From the NCBI GenBank assembly GCA_012270585.1, contig JAAXIB010000013.1, positions 1 to 51,555 on the forward strand: a DNA stretch of 51,555 nt. Reading direction: 5' to 3'. The notes under the pieces were generated by a model, which had not been told where the DNA came from, searched no databases, and saw only the letters and a program-made list of their open reading frames with translations. The DNA comes from Nitrospirales bacterium (lineage in GTDB: Bacteria; Nitrospirota; Nitrospiria; Nitrospirales; UBA8639). The translations under genes and the position numbers were made by a program. Positions 45,102 through 51,555 of the stretch are shown here, one piece after another (the first letter of the stretch is position 1; each line of letters starts with the position of its first letter).

Positions 45102-46124
45102 TTACATTTCACCCAATTTCTTGGCGATGAGGGTTTGCGGCAAAGGGAAATAGCCGTCCTTAATGACGATATTCTGCCCTGCTTTGCTATACACGTATTT
45201 CAGAAATTCCGCGACCAACGGCGGCAGCGGTTTTCCCGGAGCTTTATTCACGTACAGGTAGAGGAACCGCGCCAACGGATACTTGCCGGCTGAGGCATTG
45301 GCAAACGTGGGCTCATAGCACCCTTCGCCGCTCTTGGCGGACAACGGAATCACCCGGACGCCCGAGGTGCGATACCCGATGCCACTGTACCCGAGACCAC
45401 CCCGATCCTCCGTCACGCCCTGAACCACGGAAGCCGAGCCGGGTTGCTCCTTGACCTCATCCTTATAGTCGCCTTTCTTCAACACCTTCTTCTTGAAAAA
45501 CCCATAGGTCCCCGAGGCTGAATTTCGACCATACAGGCTCACCCTCGTGCTTTTCCAGTTCCCATCAAGCCCTGCTTTCCCCCAGGTGTCGATATTCACG
45601 GAATGCCCGCGCCTCCGGGTTTTTGAAAAGGCGGCATCCACTTCTTCCATACTTATACATTTCACAGGATTGTCTTTATTGACGTACACGGCCAGCGCGT
45701 CAACGGCCACGGGGAAGTTGGTGGCTTTATACCCGAATTTCGCCTCGAATTTGTCCATCTCTTTCGCTTTCATTTGCCGCGACATGGGGCCGAGTTGAGC
45801 CGTCCCTTCAATTAAGGCCGGGGGAGCCGTGCTGGAGCCTTTCCCTTCAATTTGAATCTTGACGTTGGGGTATTCTTTTCTGAACCCCTCGGCCCACAGC
45901 GTCATGAGATTGTTGAGGGTGTCGGACCCGATGCTGTTCAGGTTCCCGGAAACCCCGCTTACTTGCTTGTAACCTTTCCAGGCCGGATCCACCATGGAAT
46001 CAGAGGCGGCCCAACTTTGGACTGCACTACCCATACCTACTGACAGAAGAAGGAAGCTCAGAGATACAATCTCCCTGCTGAAAAACCGACTTGTGAGCTG
46101 TGCCAAGACGAACCGTCTCATCAT
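45102..46124 (-). CDS. pstS: Phosphate-binding protein PstS
   Basis: The 340-residue periplasmic phosphate-binding protein has a signal peptide (ending about VQSWAAS) and PstS motifs: LNSIGSDTLNNLMTLWAEGF, IEGKGSSTAPPALIEGTAQL (the phosphate-binding SGS/T region), MSRQMKAKEM, and GRNSASGTYGFFKKKVL. The ATG at 46124 has AGGAGG eight bases upstream. It opens the pstSCAB-phoU operon. Two TAAC-type Pho-box-like sites lie upstream. Confidence 0.95.
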   Translation of the reverse strand: MMRRFVLAQLTSRFFSREIVSLSFLLLSVGMGSAVQSWAASDSMVDPAWKGYKQVSGVSGNLNSIGSDTLNNLMTLWAEGFRKEYPNVKIQIEGKGSSTAPPALIEGTAQLGPMSRQMKAKEMDKFEAKFGYKATNFPVAVDALAVYVNKDNPVKCISMEEVDAAFSKTRRRGHSVNIDTWGKAGLDGNWKSTRVSLYGRNSASGTYGFFKKKVLKKGDYKDEVKEQPGSASVVQGVTEDRGGLGYSGIGYRTSGVRVIPLSAKSGEGCYEPTFANASAGKYPLARFLYLYVNKAPGKPLPPLVAEFLKYVYSKAGQNIVIKDGYFPLPQTLIAKKLGEM

Positions 46125-46226
46125 GTTGCAATCCTCCTTCTGAAGAATGTATTTGGAATGTATTTGCCGGACCGTTCCCTGGCCGTTGCCTACTAAGGCT
46201 GCATGTTTCCTGGGCGTAAAAAGCAG

Positions 46227-46244
46227 GTTGCGAAATTGTTAAGC
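46227..46244 (-). promoter_or_regulatory. Pho-box-like repeat before pstS (proximal)
   Basis: On the minus strand GCTTAAC-AATT-TCGCAAC, 102 bases before the pstS ATG. One of eight key bases differs (CAAC for TAAC in the second half). Confidence 0.5.
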
Positions 46245-46369
46245 CAACTGAGTTCCCCGGGTGAAATACCCTTCCCAGCCTTGCCGGTCTGCCGAACGAA
46301 ACGGCCGAGTTCACTCGGAATCGACATCTGCACTATACGGGGAGCGTATTGCAGTCACGTATGAGAAGG

Positions 46370-46387
46370 GTTACACCTCCGTTAATT
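46370..46387 (-). promoter_or_regulatory. Pho-box-like repeat before pstS (distal)
   Basis: On the minus strand AATTAAC-GGAG-GTGTAAC, an exact TAAC-N7-TAAC, 245 bases before pstS. It would imply a long leader or a second promoter. Confidence 0.45.
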
Positions 46388-46513
46388 TTCTACACCCTCT
46401 CCCCATCTGCCCCGGACTCGATCCGGGGGTCGTGGTGGGGAGAAAAGCCTGGAAGTCAAGACCCGGGATGTGTCTCATGGTGCCGAAGCAGTAGAAATAG
46501 GTTCGGAAAAGGG

Positions 46514-46840
46514 TTACGTTTGCAGTAAGCGTCGCTGGAGCAACGCCTGCATGTCACGCCGCCCATCGGCGATCACGAGCACGTAGACGTTGTTTCCCAT
46601 GACCCGGTAAATGATGCGGTAGGGTTTGAAGAAGATTTCACGGTACTCCCGAATTCCAATGTCCAGCAATTCTTTCGGGTAATTTCCACGGCAGGGATGC
46701 TTGGAAAGGCTGTTGAAAGCCAGTTCGATCTGCTCCAGCACGTGATCGGCCTTGTCCAGCGCATCGTGCTGCTCAATGTAATCGCAGATCTCCTCCAAGT
46801 CGCGTGCCGCGTCGTCAGTCACCTGAACCAGGAAAGACAT
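46514..46840 (-). CDS. RelE/ParE-family toxin
   Basis: The 108-residue protein has the compact ParE/RelE fold pattern: ARDLEEICDYIEQHD, then SLSKHPCRGNYPKELLDIG, FFKPYRIIYRVMGNNVYVLV and a basic C-terminus (DMQALLQRRLLQ). Members poison gyrase (ParE) or cleave mRNA (RelE); which one cannot be told here. Its ATG overlaps the antitoxin stop as ATGA, the normal layout of type II toxin-antitoxin pairs. Confidence 0.88.
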   Translation of the reverse strand: MSFLVQVTDDAARDLEEICDYIEQHDALDKADHVLEQIELAFNSLSKHPCRGNYPKELLDIGIREYREIFFKPYRIIYRVMGNNVYVLVIADGRRDMQALLQRRLLQT

Positions 46841-47115
46841 CAGCGAGCCGGTCGTTGCTTCCGAATTCGCGTGATGACATCGGCTGCAGGTTGGACCTGT
46901 CCCACTTCGATCTGACGACTACCCAGCGCAAGGATCTTGAGCAGCGCAACGGTCTCCTGCGTTTGCTCGTAGCTGTCGATGTCCTGCAAGACCCCCTTGG
47001 CTTCGCCGTTTTGCGTGATAATCAATGGTTCCCGCCGGTCCCCGAGCGAGCGCACGATCTCGGCGGCATGGGCCTTGAGGTAACTGATGGGCTTGATCTG
47101 ACCGGACAGTTTCAT
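46840..47115 (-). CDS. Phd/YefM-family antitoxin
   Basis: The 91-residue protein has the antitoxin N-terminal DNA-binding pattern IKPISYLKAHAAEIVRSL followed by EPLIITQNGEAKGVLQDI and a C-terminal helix that would wrap the toxin (ALLKILALGSRQIE). It comes first, overlapping the toxin gene by four bases. Phd-type antitoxins repress their own promoter, so the 80 bases upstream probably hold an operator. Confidence 0.88.
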   Translation of the reverse strand: MKLSGQIKPISYLKAHAAEIVRSLGDRREPLIITQNGEAKGVLQDIDSYEQTQETVALLKILALGSRQIEVGQVQPAADVITRIRKQRPAR

Positions 47116-47398
47116 GGGCGTCTCATTCCGGACTGAATATAGACCATAAACAGGTCATGAGACAAGATAGATTTCTGGGCACCCACACTTTCATTATTGC
47201 CACACCACCGCTGTGATTTCTTAAGACTTCAGGCTGTACAGCCCATGCACCAGACTAGTGGCTCTGCAACGGACAGGGTGTCGGAACACACACTAATCGA
47301 AAAAATTGAGTATGCCCGGCGTTTTCCTAATCTTCGCCGCCAACTGGCGGTAGTTCACCTAACAACCTTCGAGTGTCTTGGGCCAACGCTTGGTTGCT
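47116..47398. other. Intergenic, nothing recognised
   Basis: A plus-strand open frame spans it but has no recognisable features. CCGCCAACTGGCGG (about 47337-47350) is a short palindrome. GC is lower than in the housekeeping regions. Confidence 0.4.
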
Positions 47399-47550
47399 TT
47401 ATTCCGTCGCTAATTCAAAAGCACGTTGCAAGTCGGCACGTGCCTTTTTGTACTCCCCAATTTTTTTATGAGCAATTCCTCTGCCGTAGTAGGCTTGGGC
47501 AAATTGTGGATTGATGTGGATTGATGCGGATTGCCTCGTCATAGTTAAGA
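47399..47550 (-). pseudogene. TPR protein fragment with frame-shifting duplication
   Basis: The minus strand encodes YDEAIRINP, then PQFAQAYYGRGIAHKKIGEY and KKARADLQRAFELATE before a TAA, which is one TPR unit and a C-terminal helix. The two parts are in different frames because a 10-base unit (TGGATTGATG on the plus strand) is duplicated at 47507-47526. There is no start codon. It abuts the DUF5677 gene's end. Confidence 0.7.
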
Positions 47551-47556
47551 GGATAT

Positions 47557-48498
47557 TCAAGACGTATCTTTCGGCCGTTTCAACCCTTGAACTTCCTGTA
47601 GGATAGCACCATAGGGTATCTTGTCCTCTTCACGCATAACTTCTCCTAGTGCGTGAGTGGGCAAATACAATGGCGGTTTTTGATTCATCTCTTCGAACGT
47701 TATGATCTCCGGCCATCGCTGCATATAGCCAATTAGCTCAATGAGCCGATCAATCTCAGTGTCAAGGGCAACACTGAAGTGATCTAAACCAAATGATGCT
47801 TGAAAACCAACAAACAACACCGCTCCATAGAAACTACTGAAGCCCTGATAATAGCCACTCATATTTCGTATCGAAAACGTAACAGGACCACTTTTCGGGC
47901 CCCAGCCAGTTCGAAAAAGGGCATGTGGGTTGAAATGGACAAAAATCGACGTCGAGAAGTAAATGAACTCGTAAGTTGAGTTCAATCCCACAGCTTGAGC
48001 CATATCACGTACGGTTGGGCCATCACGTTTGGGGCTATTCATCGATTCCCAAAAGTTGCGGAGCTTGTTTCGGGCTTCCTTTACGTCTTGTTCCGTTTTA
48101 TCGGCACTTACGCTATGGCCCAAGACTGGTTGACTAGGGTTGTTGATTTTAAAGAACTCACTTTGTGCGCTTAACGCTTTGAATACGTTTTGAAATTGCA
48201 GGAGTTGTATTAACTCGTTCGCCCTCTGCTTTTCCATCCTTGACAGGTAGGTTAAATAGATTAAGTCTTCGCAAAGTCCTCTGAGGTTACTCATAAGAAG
48301 GAACGCTGTTTCAGCGTGCTTTCCCGTTCGATTGGCAGCAATGTTGAACTCGACGCATTTTGATGTCGCGGCTTGAATAAAAGCGTCCAACATGTCGTCT
48401 GCCAATTCCTCAACGGTGGCCGATCTGAATTTCAGCTTTCTTCTTACGATTTGAAAAATTCTCATGAACGCTCGTTCTATGGAATCCCTTTCCGTCAT
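47557..48498 (-). CDS. DUF5677-like protein
   Basis: The 313-residue helical protein has a segment HAETAFLLMSNLRGLCEDLI followed by YLTYLSRM, and further on TYEFIYFSTSIFVHFNPHAL, similar to DUF5677 proteins, a family of unknown function sometimes found among mobile or defence genes. Neither signal peptide nor membrane helix is clear. Its DNA is visibly more AT-rich than the neighbouring pst and pho genes, suggesting transfer. It is isolated between the toxin-antitoxin patch and phoR. Confidence 0.65.
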   Translation of the reverse strand: MTERDSIERAFMRIFQIVRRKLKFRSATVEELADDMLDAFIQAATSKCVEFNIAANRTGKHAETAFLLMSNLRGLCEDLIYLTYLSRMEKQRANELIQLLQFQNVFKALSAQSEFFKINNPSQPVLGHSVSADKTEQDVKEARNKLRNFWESMNSPKRDGPTVRDMAQAVGLNSTYEFIYFSTSIFVHFNPHALFRTGWGPKSGPVTFSIRNMSGYYQGFSSFYGAVLFVGFQASFGLDHFSVALDTEIDRLIELIGYMQRWPEIITFEEMNQKPPLYLPTHALGEVMREEDKIPYGAILQEVQGLKRPKDTS

Positions 48499-48611
48499 AC
48501 TAATGACCTTTCTTCCAAGGGGAATTATGCACCAAAATCCGCACCACTCTTATTGCCGACGCTCTAGCTTAACCTTCTGGTTCAATTCTTCCCAAACAAA
48601 TGAACGAATCT

Positions 48612-48647
48612 TGTCAACGAATGACTGAACACATTCAAGAATGACAG
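48612..48647 (-). repeat. Dispersed ~36-bp repeat, full inverted copy
   Basis: TGTCAACGAATGACTGAACA followed by CATTCAAGAATGACAG is the reverse complement of the 16302 copy with a few differences. Confidence 0.75.
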
Positions 48648-48661
48648 AATGAAGTCGGGCA

Positions 48662-48683
48662 GGTCGGGGTAGGGTCACCCGAC
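48662..48683. repeat. Degenerate GTCGGG...CCCGAC palindrome
   Basis: GGTCGGGGTAGGGTCACCCG followed by AC, a diverged copy of the 14272 family, just after phoR. Confidence 0.45.
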
Positions 48684-48686
48684 AAG

Positions 48687-50093
48687 CTAACAAGCGGGTT
48701 GAAGTTGTCTGGCCGGAAGCATAAATTCGATCGTGGTGCCCTTGCCGTATTCACTCTCGATGTGAAGCGTCCCACCATGCAATTGCACCAAGTGTTTGAC
48801 GATGGCGAGACCAAGGCCGGTACCGCCTTCCACGCGGGAACGCGCTTTATCGACCCTGTAAAACCGTTCCGTAATGCGAGGTAAATCGTTCGGCGGAATA
48901 CCTTGTCCCGTATCCCGGACCGCGATACGGACTTGATTGGCGTCCGCTTTCGCCGCGAGAAAACTGACCGTTCCCCCTTTCGGCGTATACTTCACGGCAT
49001 TGTCGAGCAGATTCACCAGTATCTGAGAGAGCCGATCCCGGTCGGCCTGCACCCATAAATCGGGGGGGACTTGATTGACGAGCTTCACGTCTTGTTTCGC
49101 GGCATCCTTCTCAAACATCGCCGAGACGTCCTGCACGAAGGCACCAAGACTGATGGGAATGGGGTGCAGGACCACTTTTCCCGTTTCAATATCGGAAAGG
49201 TTCAGCAAGTCATTAATCAAGCGTCCCATCCGTTCCGCGTGGCTGTTCGCGATCTCCAGAAATCGCCGGTGTGTAGCTGATTCCAGCCTTGTTTCATCGA
49301 GCACGGTCTCCAGGTAACCCTTGATGGCCGTCAACGGCGTGCGTAACTCATGGGACACGTTCGCCACGAATTCCGCGCGGACTTTTTCCAGCCGCCGCAG
49401 TTCGGTGATGTCGTGCAGGACGAGCAAAAAGCCCCGGCGCTCGGACGAAAATGGCATCGGCATGGCATTCACCGCGATGATTCTCAAGGCGGGCAGATAA
49501 CACTCGATTTCCCGCTTGCACGGCTCCGCAGTGTCCAGGGCTTGACACATCTCCACCCAATCGGCCAATCCCTTGTCCCTGACGACCTCCAACAAGGTGC
49601 GCCCTTCTCCCTGATCCTGGGCAACATCGAGAATCCTTCGCGCAGCGGGGTTCATCAGAATCACGTACCCTTGCCCATCCAAGGCGATCACGCCCTCGGT
49701 CATATTGTCGAGGATGGCGGTGCCTTTGGTTCGTTCAGCTTCCAAGACATGAACCCGCGACCGGGGATAAGCCGTGATGTAATCCAACGCCTTTCTCAGG
49801 CCGTTCAATTCATCGTCCTCGGTTGTGTTCTCCTGCTCGCTCCACCCCTGCAACAGCCGCTCAGCCCGGGTGTCGATTTCATGGACCGGCCGCAACAGCC
49901 GTCGGCCCAACCACATGCCAAAAGGGAACCCCAACGCGGCAACCACCAGGACTCCAACCCAGAGAGTCCCTCCGGTGGCCCCGGCAGAGGTCAACACCCA
50001 CGTCGCTCCCATGCCGACCAACGTCATACAACCGAGCAACGCACCCAAACGGGAAATCAACCGGCCCTTCAACGTCGGGGGCTCCTCATTCAA
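48687..50093 (-). CDS. phoR: PhoR-type sensor histidine kinase
   Basis: The 468-residue kinase has two N-terminal membrane helices (about 14-32 and 40-60), a HAMP-like linker (RRLLRPVHEIDTRAERLL), a PAS domain (AILDNMTEGVIALDGQGYVI), and HisKA with the phosphorylated histidine in NVSHELRTPLTAIKG. The ATPase boxes are LVNLLDNAVKYTPKGG, VRDTGQGIP and GGTGLGLAIVKHL. It starts at a TTG (50093) that overlaps the phoB stop (TTGA), with GGAAGAAGG before it. With PhoB it should sense phosphate through PstSCAB-PhoU. Confidence 0.93.
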   Translation of the reverse strand: MNEEPPTLKGRLISRLGALLGCMTLVGMGATWVLTSAGATGGTLWVGVLVVAALGFPFGMWLGRRLLRPVHEIDTRAERLLQGWSEQENTTEDDELNGLRKALDYITAYPRSRVHVLEAERTKGTAILDNMTEGVIALDGQGYVILMNPAARRILDVAQDQGEGRTLLEVVRDKGLADWVEMCQALDTAEPCKREIECYLPALRIIAVNAMPMPFSSERRGFLLVLHDITELRRLEKVRAEFVANVSHELRTPLTAIKGYLETVLDETRLESATHRRFLEIANSHAERMGRLINDLLNLSDIETGKVVLHPIPISLGAFVQDVSAMFEKDAAKQDVKLVNQVPPDLWVQADRDRLSQILVNLLDNAVKYTPKGGTVSFLAAKADANQVRIAVRDTGQGIPPNDLPRITERFYRVDKARSRVEGGTGLGLAIVKHLVQLHGGTLHIESEYGKGTTIEFMLPARQLQPAC

Positions 50094-50779
50094 CCTTCTT
50101 CCTCGAAGCGGTATCCCACACCCTTGACCGTCACGATTCGGTGATTTTCATGTTTGAGTTTTTCCCGGAGGCGTCTGATGTGCACGTCCACCGTCCGCGA
50201 TTCGATCTCCACGGCATTGGCATACCCCCAGACCATTTCCAAAATTTGCTCCCGGTTCAACACCCGGCCGTTGGCTTGGACCAGCGCACGGAGCAGATCG
50301 AACTCCTTCACCGTGAGGTTGACGGGACCGTCTGCCACGCGAACCTGATGTTTCGCTTCGTCAATTTCAAGCGTCCCGACTCGCCTAACGCCGCCCGGTT
50401 GAGCATCACGCCCCCGCCGCAACACCGCCTTGATCCGAGCCACCAACTCTCTGGGGGAAAACGGCTTGACGAGGTAATCGTCCGCCCCCATCTCCAGGCC
50501 CACGACCCGATCGACTTCTTCGGCTTTGGCCGTCAACATGATAATCGCCACTTTGGCAAGGGTCCGATCACGACGAAGCAACCGGCAAATTTCCAACCCG
50601 TCGATACCGGGCAGCATGAGATCCAGTACAATCAGATCGGGGCGTTCGGTCCGTGCGAGTTGGAGCGCCGTTTCCCCCTCATACGCCTCGATACAGGACA
50701 GGCCTTCTTTTTCCAGGTGGTGGCGAACAAGGTTCACGATCGCCTGTTCATCATCCACGATTAAGGCTTTCAGAGCCAT
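50090..50779 (-). CDS. phoB: PhoB-type response regulator
   Basis: The 229-residue protein has a receiver domain with the phosphoacceptor aspartate in DLIVLDLMLPGIDG and the lysine in DDYLVKPFSPREL, and an OmpR/PhoB winged helix with LTVKEFDLLRALVQANGRVL and SRTVDVHIRRLREKL. I use the ATG at 50779, with AGGTG just upstream; a GTG at 50785 is possible. The regulator probably binds the TAAC-N7-TAAC sites found in this window. It is upstream of and coupled to phoR. Confidence 0.93.
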   Translation of the reverse strand: MALKALIVDDEQAIVNLVRHHLEKEGLSCIEAYEGETALQLARTERPDLIVLDLMLPGIDGLEICRLLRRDRTLAKVAIIMLTAKAEEVDRVVGLEMGADDYLVKPFSPRELVARIKAVLRRGRDAQPGGVRRVGTLEIDEAKHQVRVADGPVNLTVKEFDLLRALVQANGRVLNREQILEMVWGYANAVEIESRTVDVHIRRLREKLKHENHRIVTVKGVGYRFEEEG

Positions 50780-51025
50780 GGGCACCTGTTTCTCGTCAAT
50801 CCTTTCCCCGGGGAGCAGGGCGTGCGCCTCTCCTTCAAAACATGGATACGAAAATACTCAACGCTTCCCTCAATTTGTATTTGTTATTGGTATGAAAAGA
50901 GCCTCCTTTTGTCATTCCCGACGCTTGTCCCCGACTTGATCGGGCATCCAGGCGATACACGGAAATCCAGGGTCTTGCTCTTCTGCCCCTCCATTCAATG
51001 CGGACCCGCCTGGAACAAAAACTCT

Positions 51026-51072
51026 GGATCCTCGATTTCCTTTTCTGTCATTCCTGCGAAAGCAGGAATCCA
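51026..51072. repeat. CCTGCGAAAGCAGG dispersed repeat
   Basis: GGATCCTCGATTTCCTTTTC followed by TGTCATTCCTGCGAAAGCAG and GAATCC. It shares a core of about 33 bases with 22846-22878. Confidence 0.75.
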
Positions 51073-51530
51073 TGGGCATTCGCTTCGTAAAGAGAAGAAA
51101 AAGACCCTGGATCCTCGATTACTAACGTCGAGGATGACAGATAAAGGCAAAAAAGCTAAGACTCTGGAGCCATCCCCGCAGTAGGAAGTGGGGATCCAAG
51201 TCTTATTGTCGAGAGTGACAGAGATTGGAGTGACACGTCTCATTTTCATCCCTTGAGGTACACGTGGCAAGCCTGCTTTAGGGAGTTTATCGGCTCTATG
51301 TTTCATTTGAGTGAAGGCTTCTCAACCATTCACGAAATTTTCGTGCTGAATGTAGCACAAAAGGCACAAGACAGACCATGGGCTCACCCGCGCGCGGTAC
51401 TGCTTCTTTGGGATTGAACACCATTTCCACTTAAGGGTATTCTTTTAGCAACCAACTACTGCGGATGTGAATAAAGGCAGAAAACAAAGGCCCCGGATCC
51501 TCGATCAGAGCCCCGAATCGGGTCGGGGAT

Positions 51531-51555
51531 TGTATGTGTTCAGTAATTCGTTGAC
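51531..51555 (+). repeat. Dispersed ~36-bp repeat, truncated by window edge
   Basis: TGTATGTGTTCAGTAATTCG followed by TTGAC. Its first 17 bases are the exact reverse complement of window bases 1-17. Confidence 0.75.

Larger units (their letters stand above)
46125..46513. other. pstS upstream region
   Basis: 389 bases without a gene, holding two Pho-box-like motifs and presumed pstS promoter(s). The far end contains a GTGGGGAG-type hairpin remnant (about 46390-46445). Confidence 0.55.
50780..51555. other. Repeat-dense non-coding end of the window
   Basis: 776 bases without a gene. It is largely filled by variants of short dispersed repeats: a TGTCATTCCCGACGCTTG unit (about 50911-50950), the CCTGCGAAAGCAGG copy (51026-51072), GGATCCTCGATT units near 51026, 51106 and 51494, and the ~36-bp repeat at the very end. 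A phoB promoter must lie at its left edge. Confidence 0.6.

Noticed and set aside
47197-47514. 105-codon plus-strand open frame
   Set aside because: Its second half is antisense to a clear TPR fragment, and the first half shows no features.

Overview
The window looks like chromosomal DNA of a Nitrospirota bacterium, most plausibly a Nitrospira-type nitrite oxidiser or comammox relative. The grounds are moderately high GC, the branched-chain amino acid and phospholipid gene run, enlarged PstC and PstA permeases and a membrane-anchored mono-haem cytochrome c. No rRNA, tRNA or other phylogenetic marker is present, so this is inference. Both window ends lie inside copies of the same short dispersed repeat, so the window may be a whole contig broken at repeats.

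Region 1 (1-15.5 kb) is compact housekeeping DNA: a SurA-N/PpiD-like anchored protein, then on the minus strand queA, a SpoIID-like protein, DUF2905, asd, an NHL six-blade propeller, leuB, leuA, pssA, psd, ilvC, ilvH and ilvB, with divergent bioF on the plus strand. It covers aspartate-semialdehyde, leucine/valine/isoleucine and phosphatidylethanolamine synthesis. A terminator with a mutually exclusive alternative stem lies in front of leuA.

Region 2 (15.5-19.6 kb) is a scrap yard of rearrangement: a bioF tail fragment, IS-end-like repeats, a beta-carbonic anhydrase split by an in-frame TAA, a decayed copy of the cytochrome c gene with an internal deletion fused to the first codons of an IS110-family transposase, the upstream (possible bridge-RNA) end of that IS, a TbpB-like lipoprotein, and then the intact cytochrome c.

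Region 3 (19.6-30 kb): purC, DUF3422 and DUF1499 proteins, a phosphate-selective-type porin, a lipoprotein, a CBS protein, arsenate reductase, SixA, a Ppx/GppA exopolyphosphatase and an inositol-monophosphatase-family enzyme.

Region 4 (30.1-35.3 kb) is the most unusual part: a tightly coupled operon of an unrecognised 800-residue protein, a divergent phosphatidylserine decarboxylase-like protein, an Lgt-like membrane protein (disrupted by a G9 tract and an in-frame TAG) and a secreted TPR protein.

Region 5 (35.4-51 kb) is phosphate handling: a CYTH/CHAD protein, ppk1, then phoU, pstB, pstA, pstC and pstS on the minus strand and phoB-phoR. Between pstS and phoR sits a small accessory patch (Phd/RelE-type toxin-antitoxin, TPR fragment, DUF5677 protein).

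A direct-repeat motif TAAC-N7-TAAC, the geometry of a Pho box, lies in the correct orientation upstream of the porin, ppx, the unknown operon and pstS. Together with phoB-phoR, ppk1, ppx and CHAD this suggests one phosphate-starvation regulon that includes the unknown lipid-enzyme-like operon.
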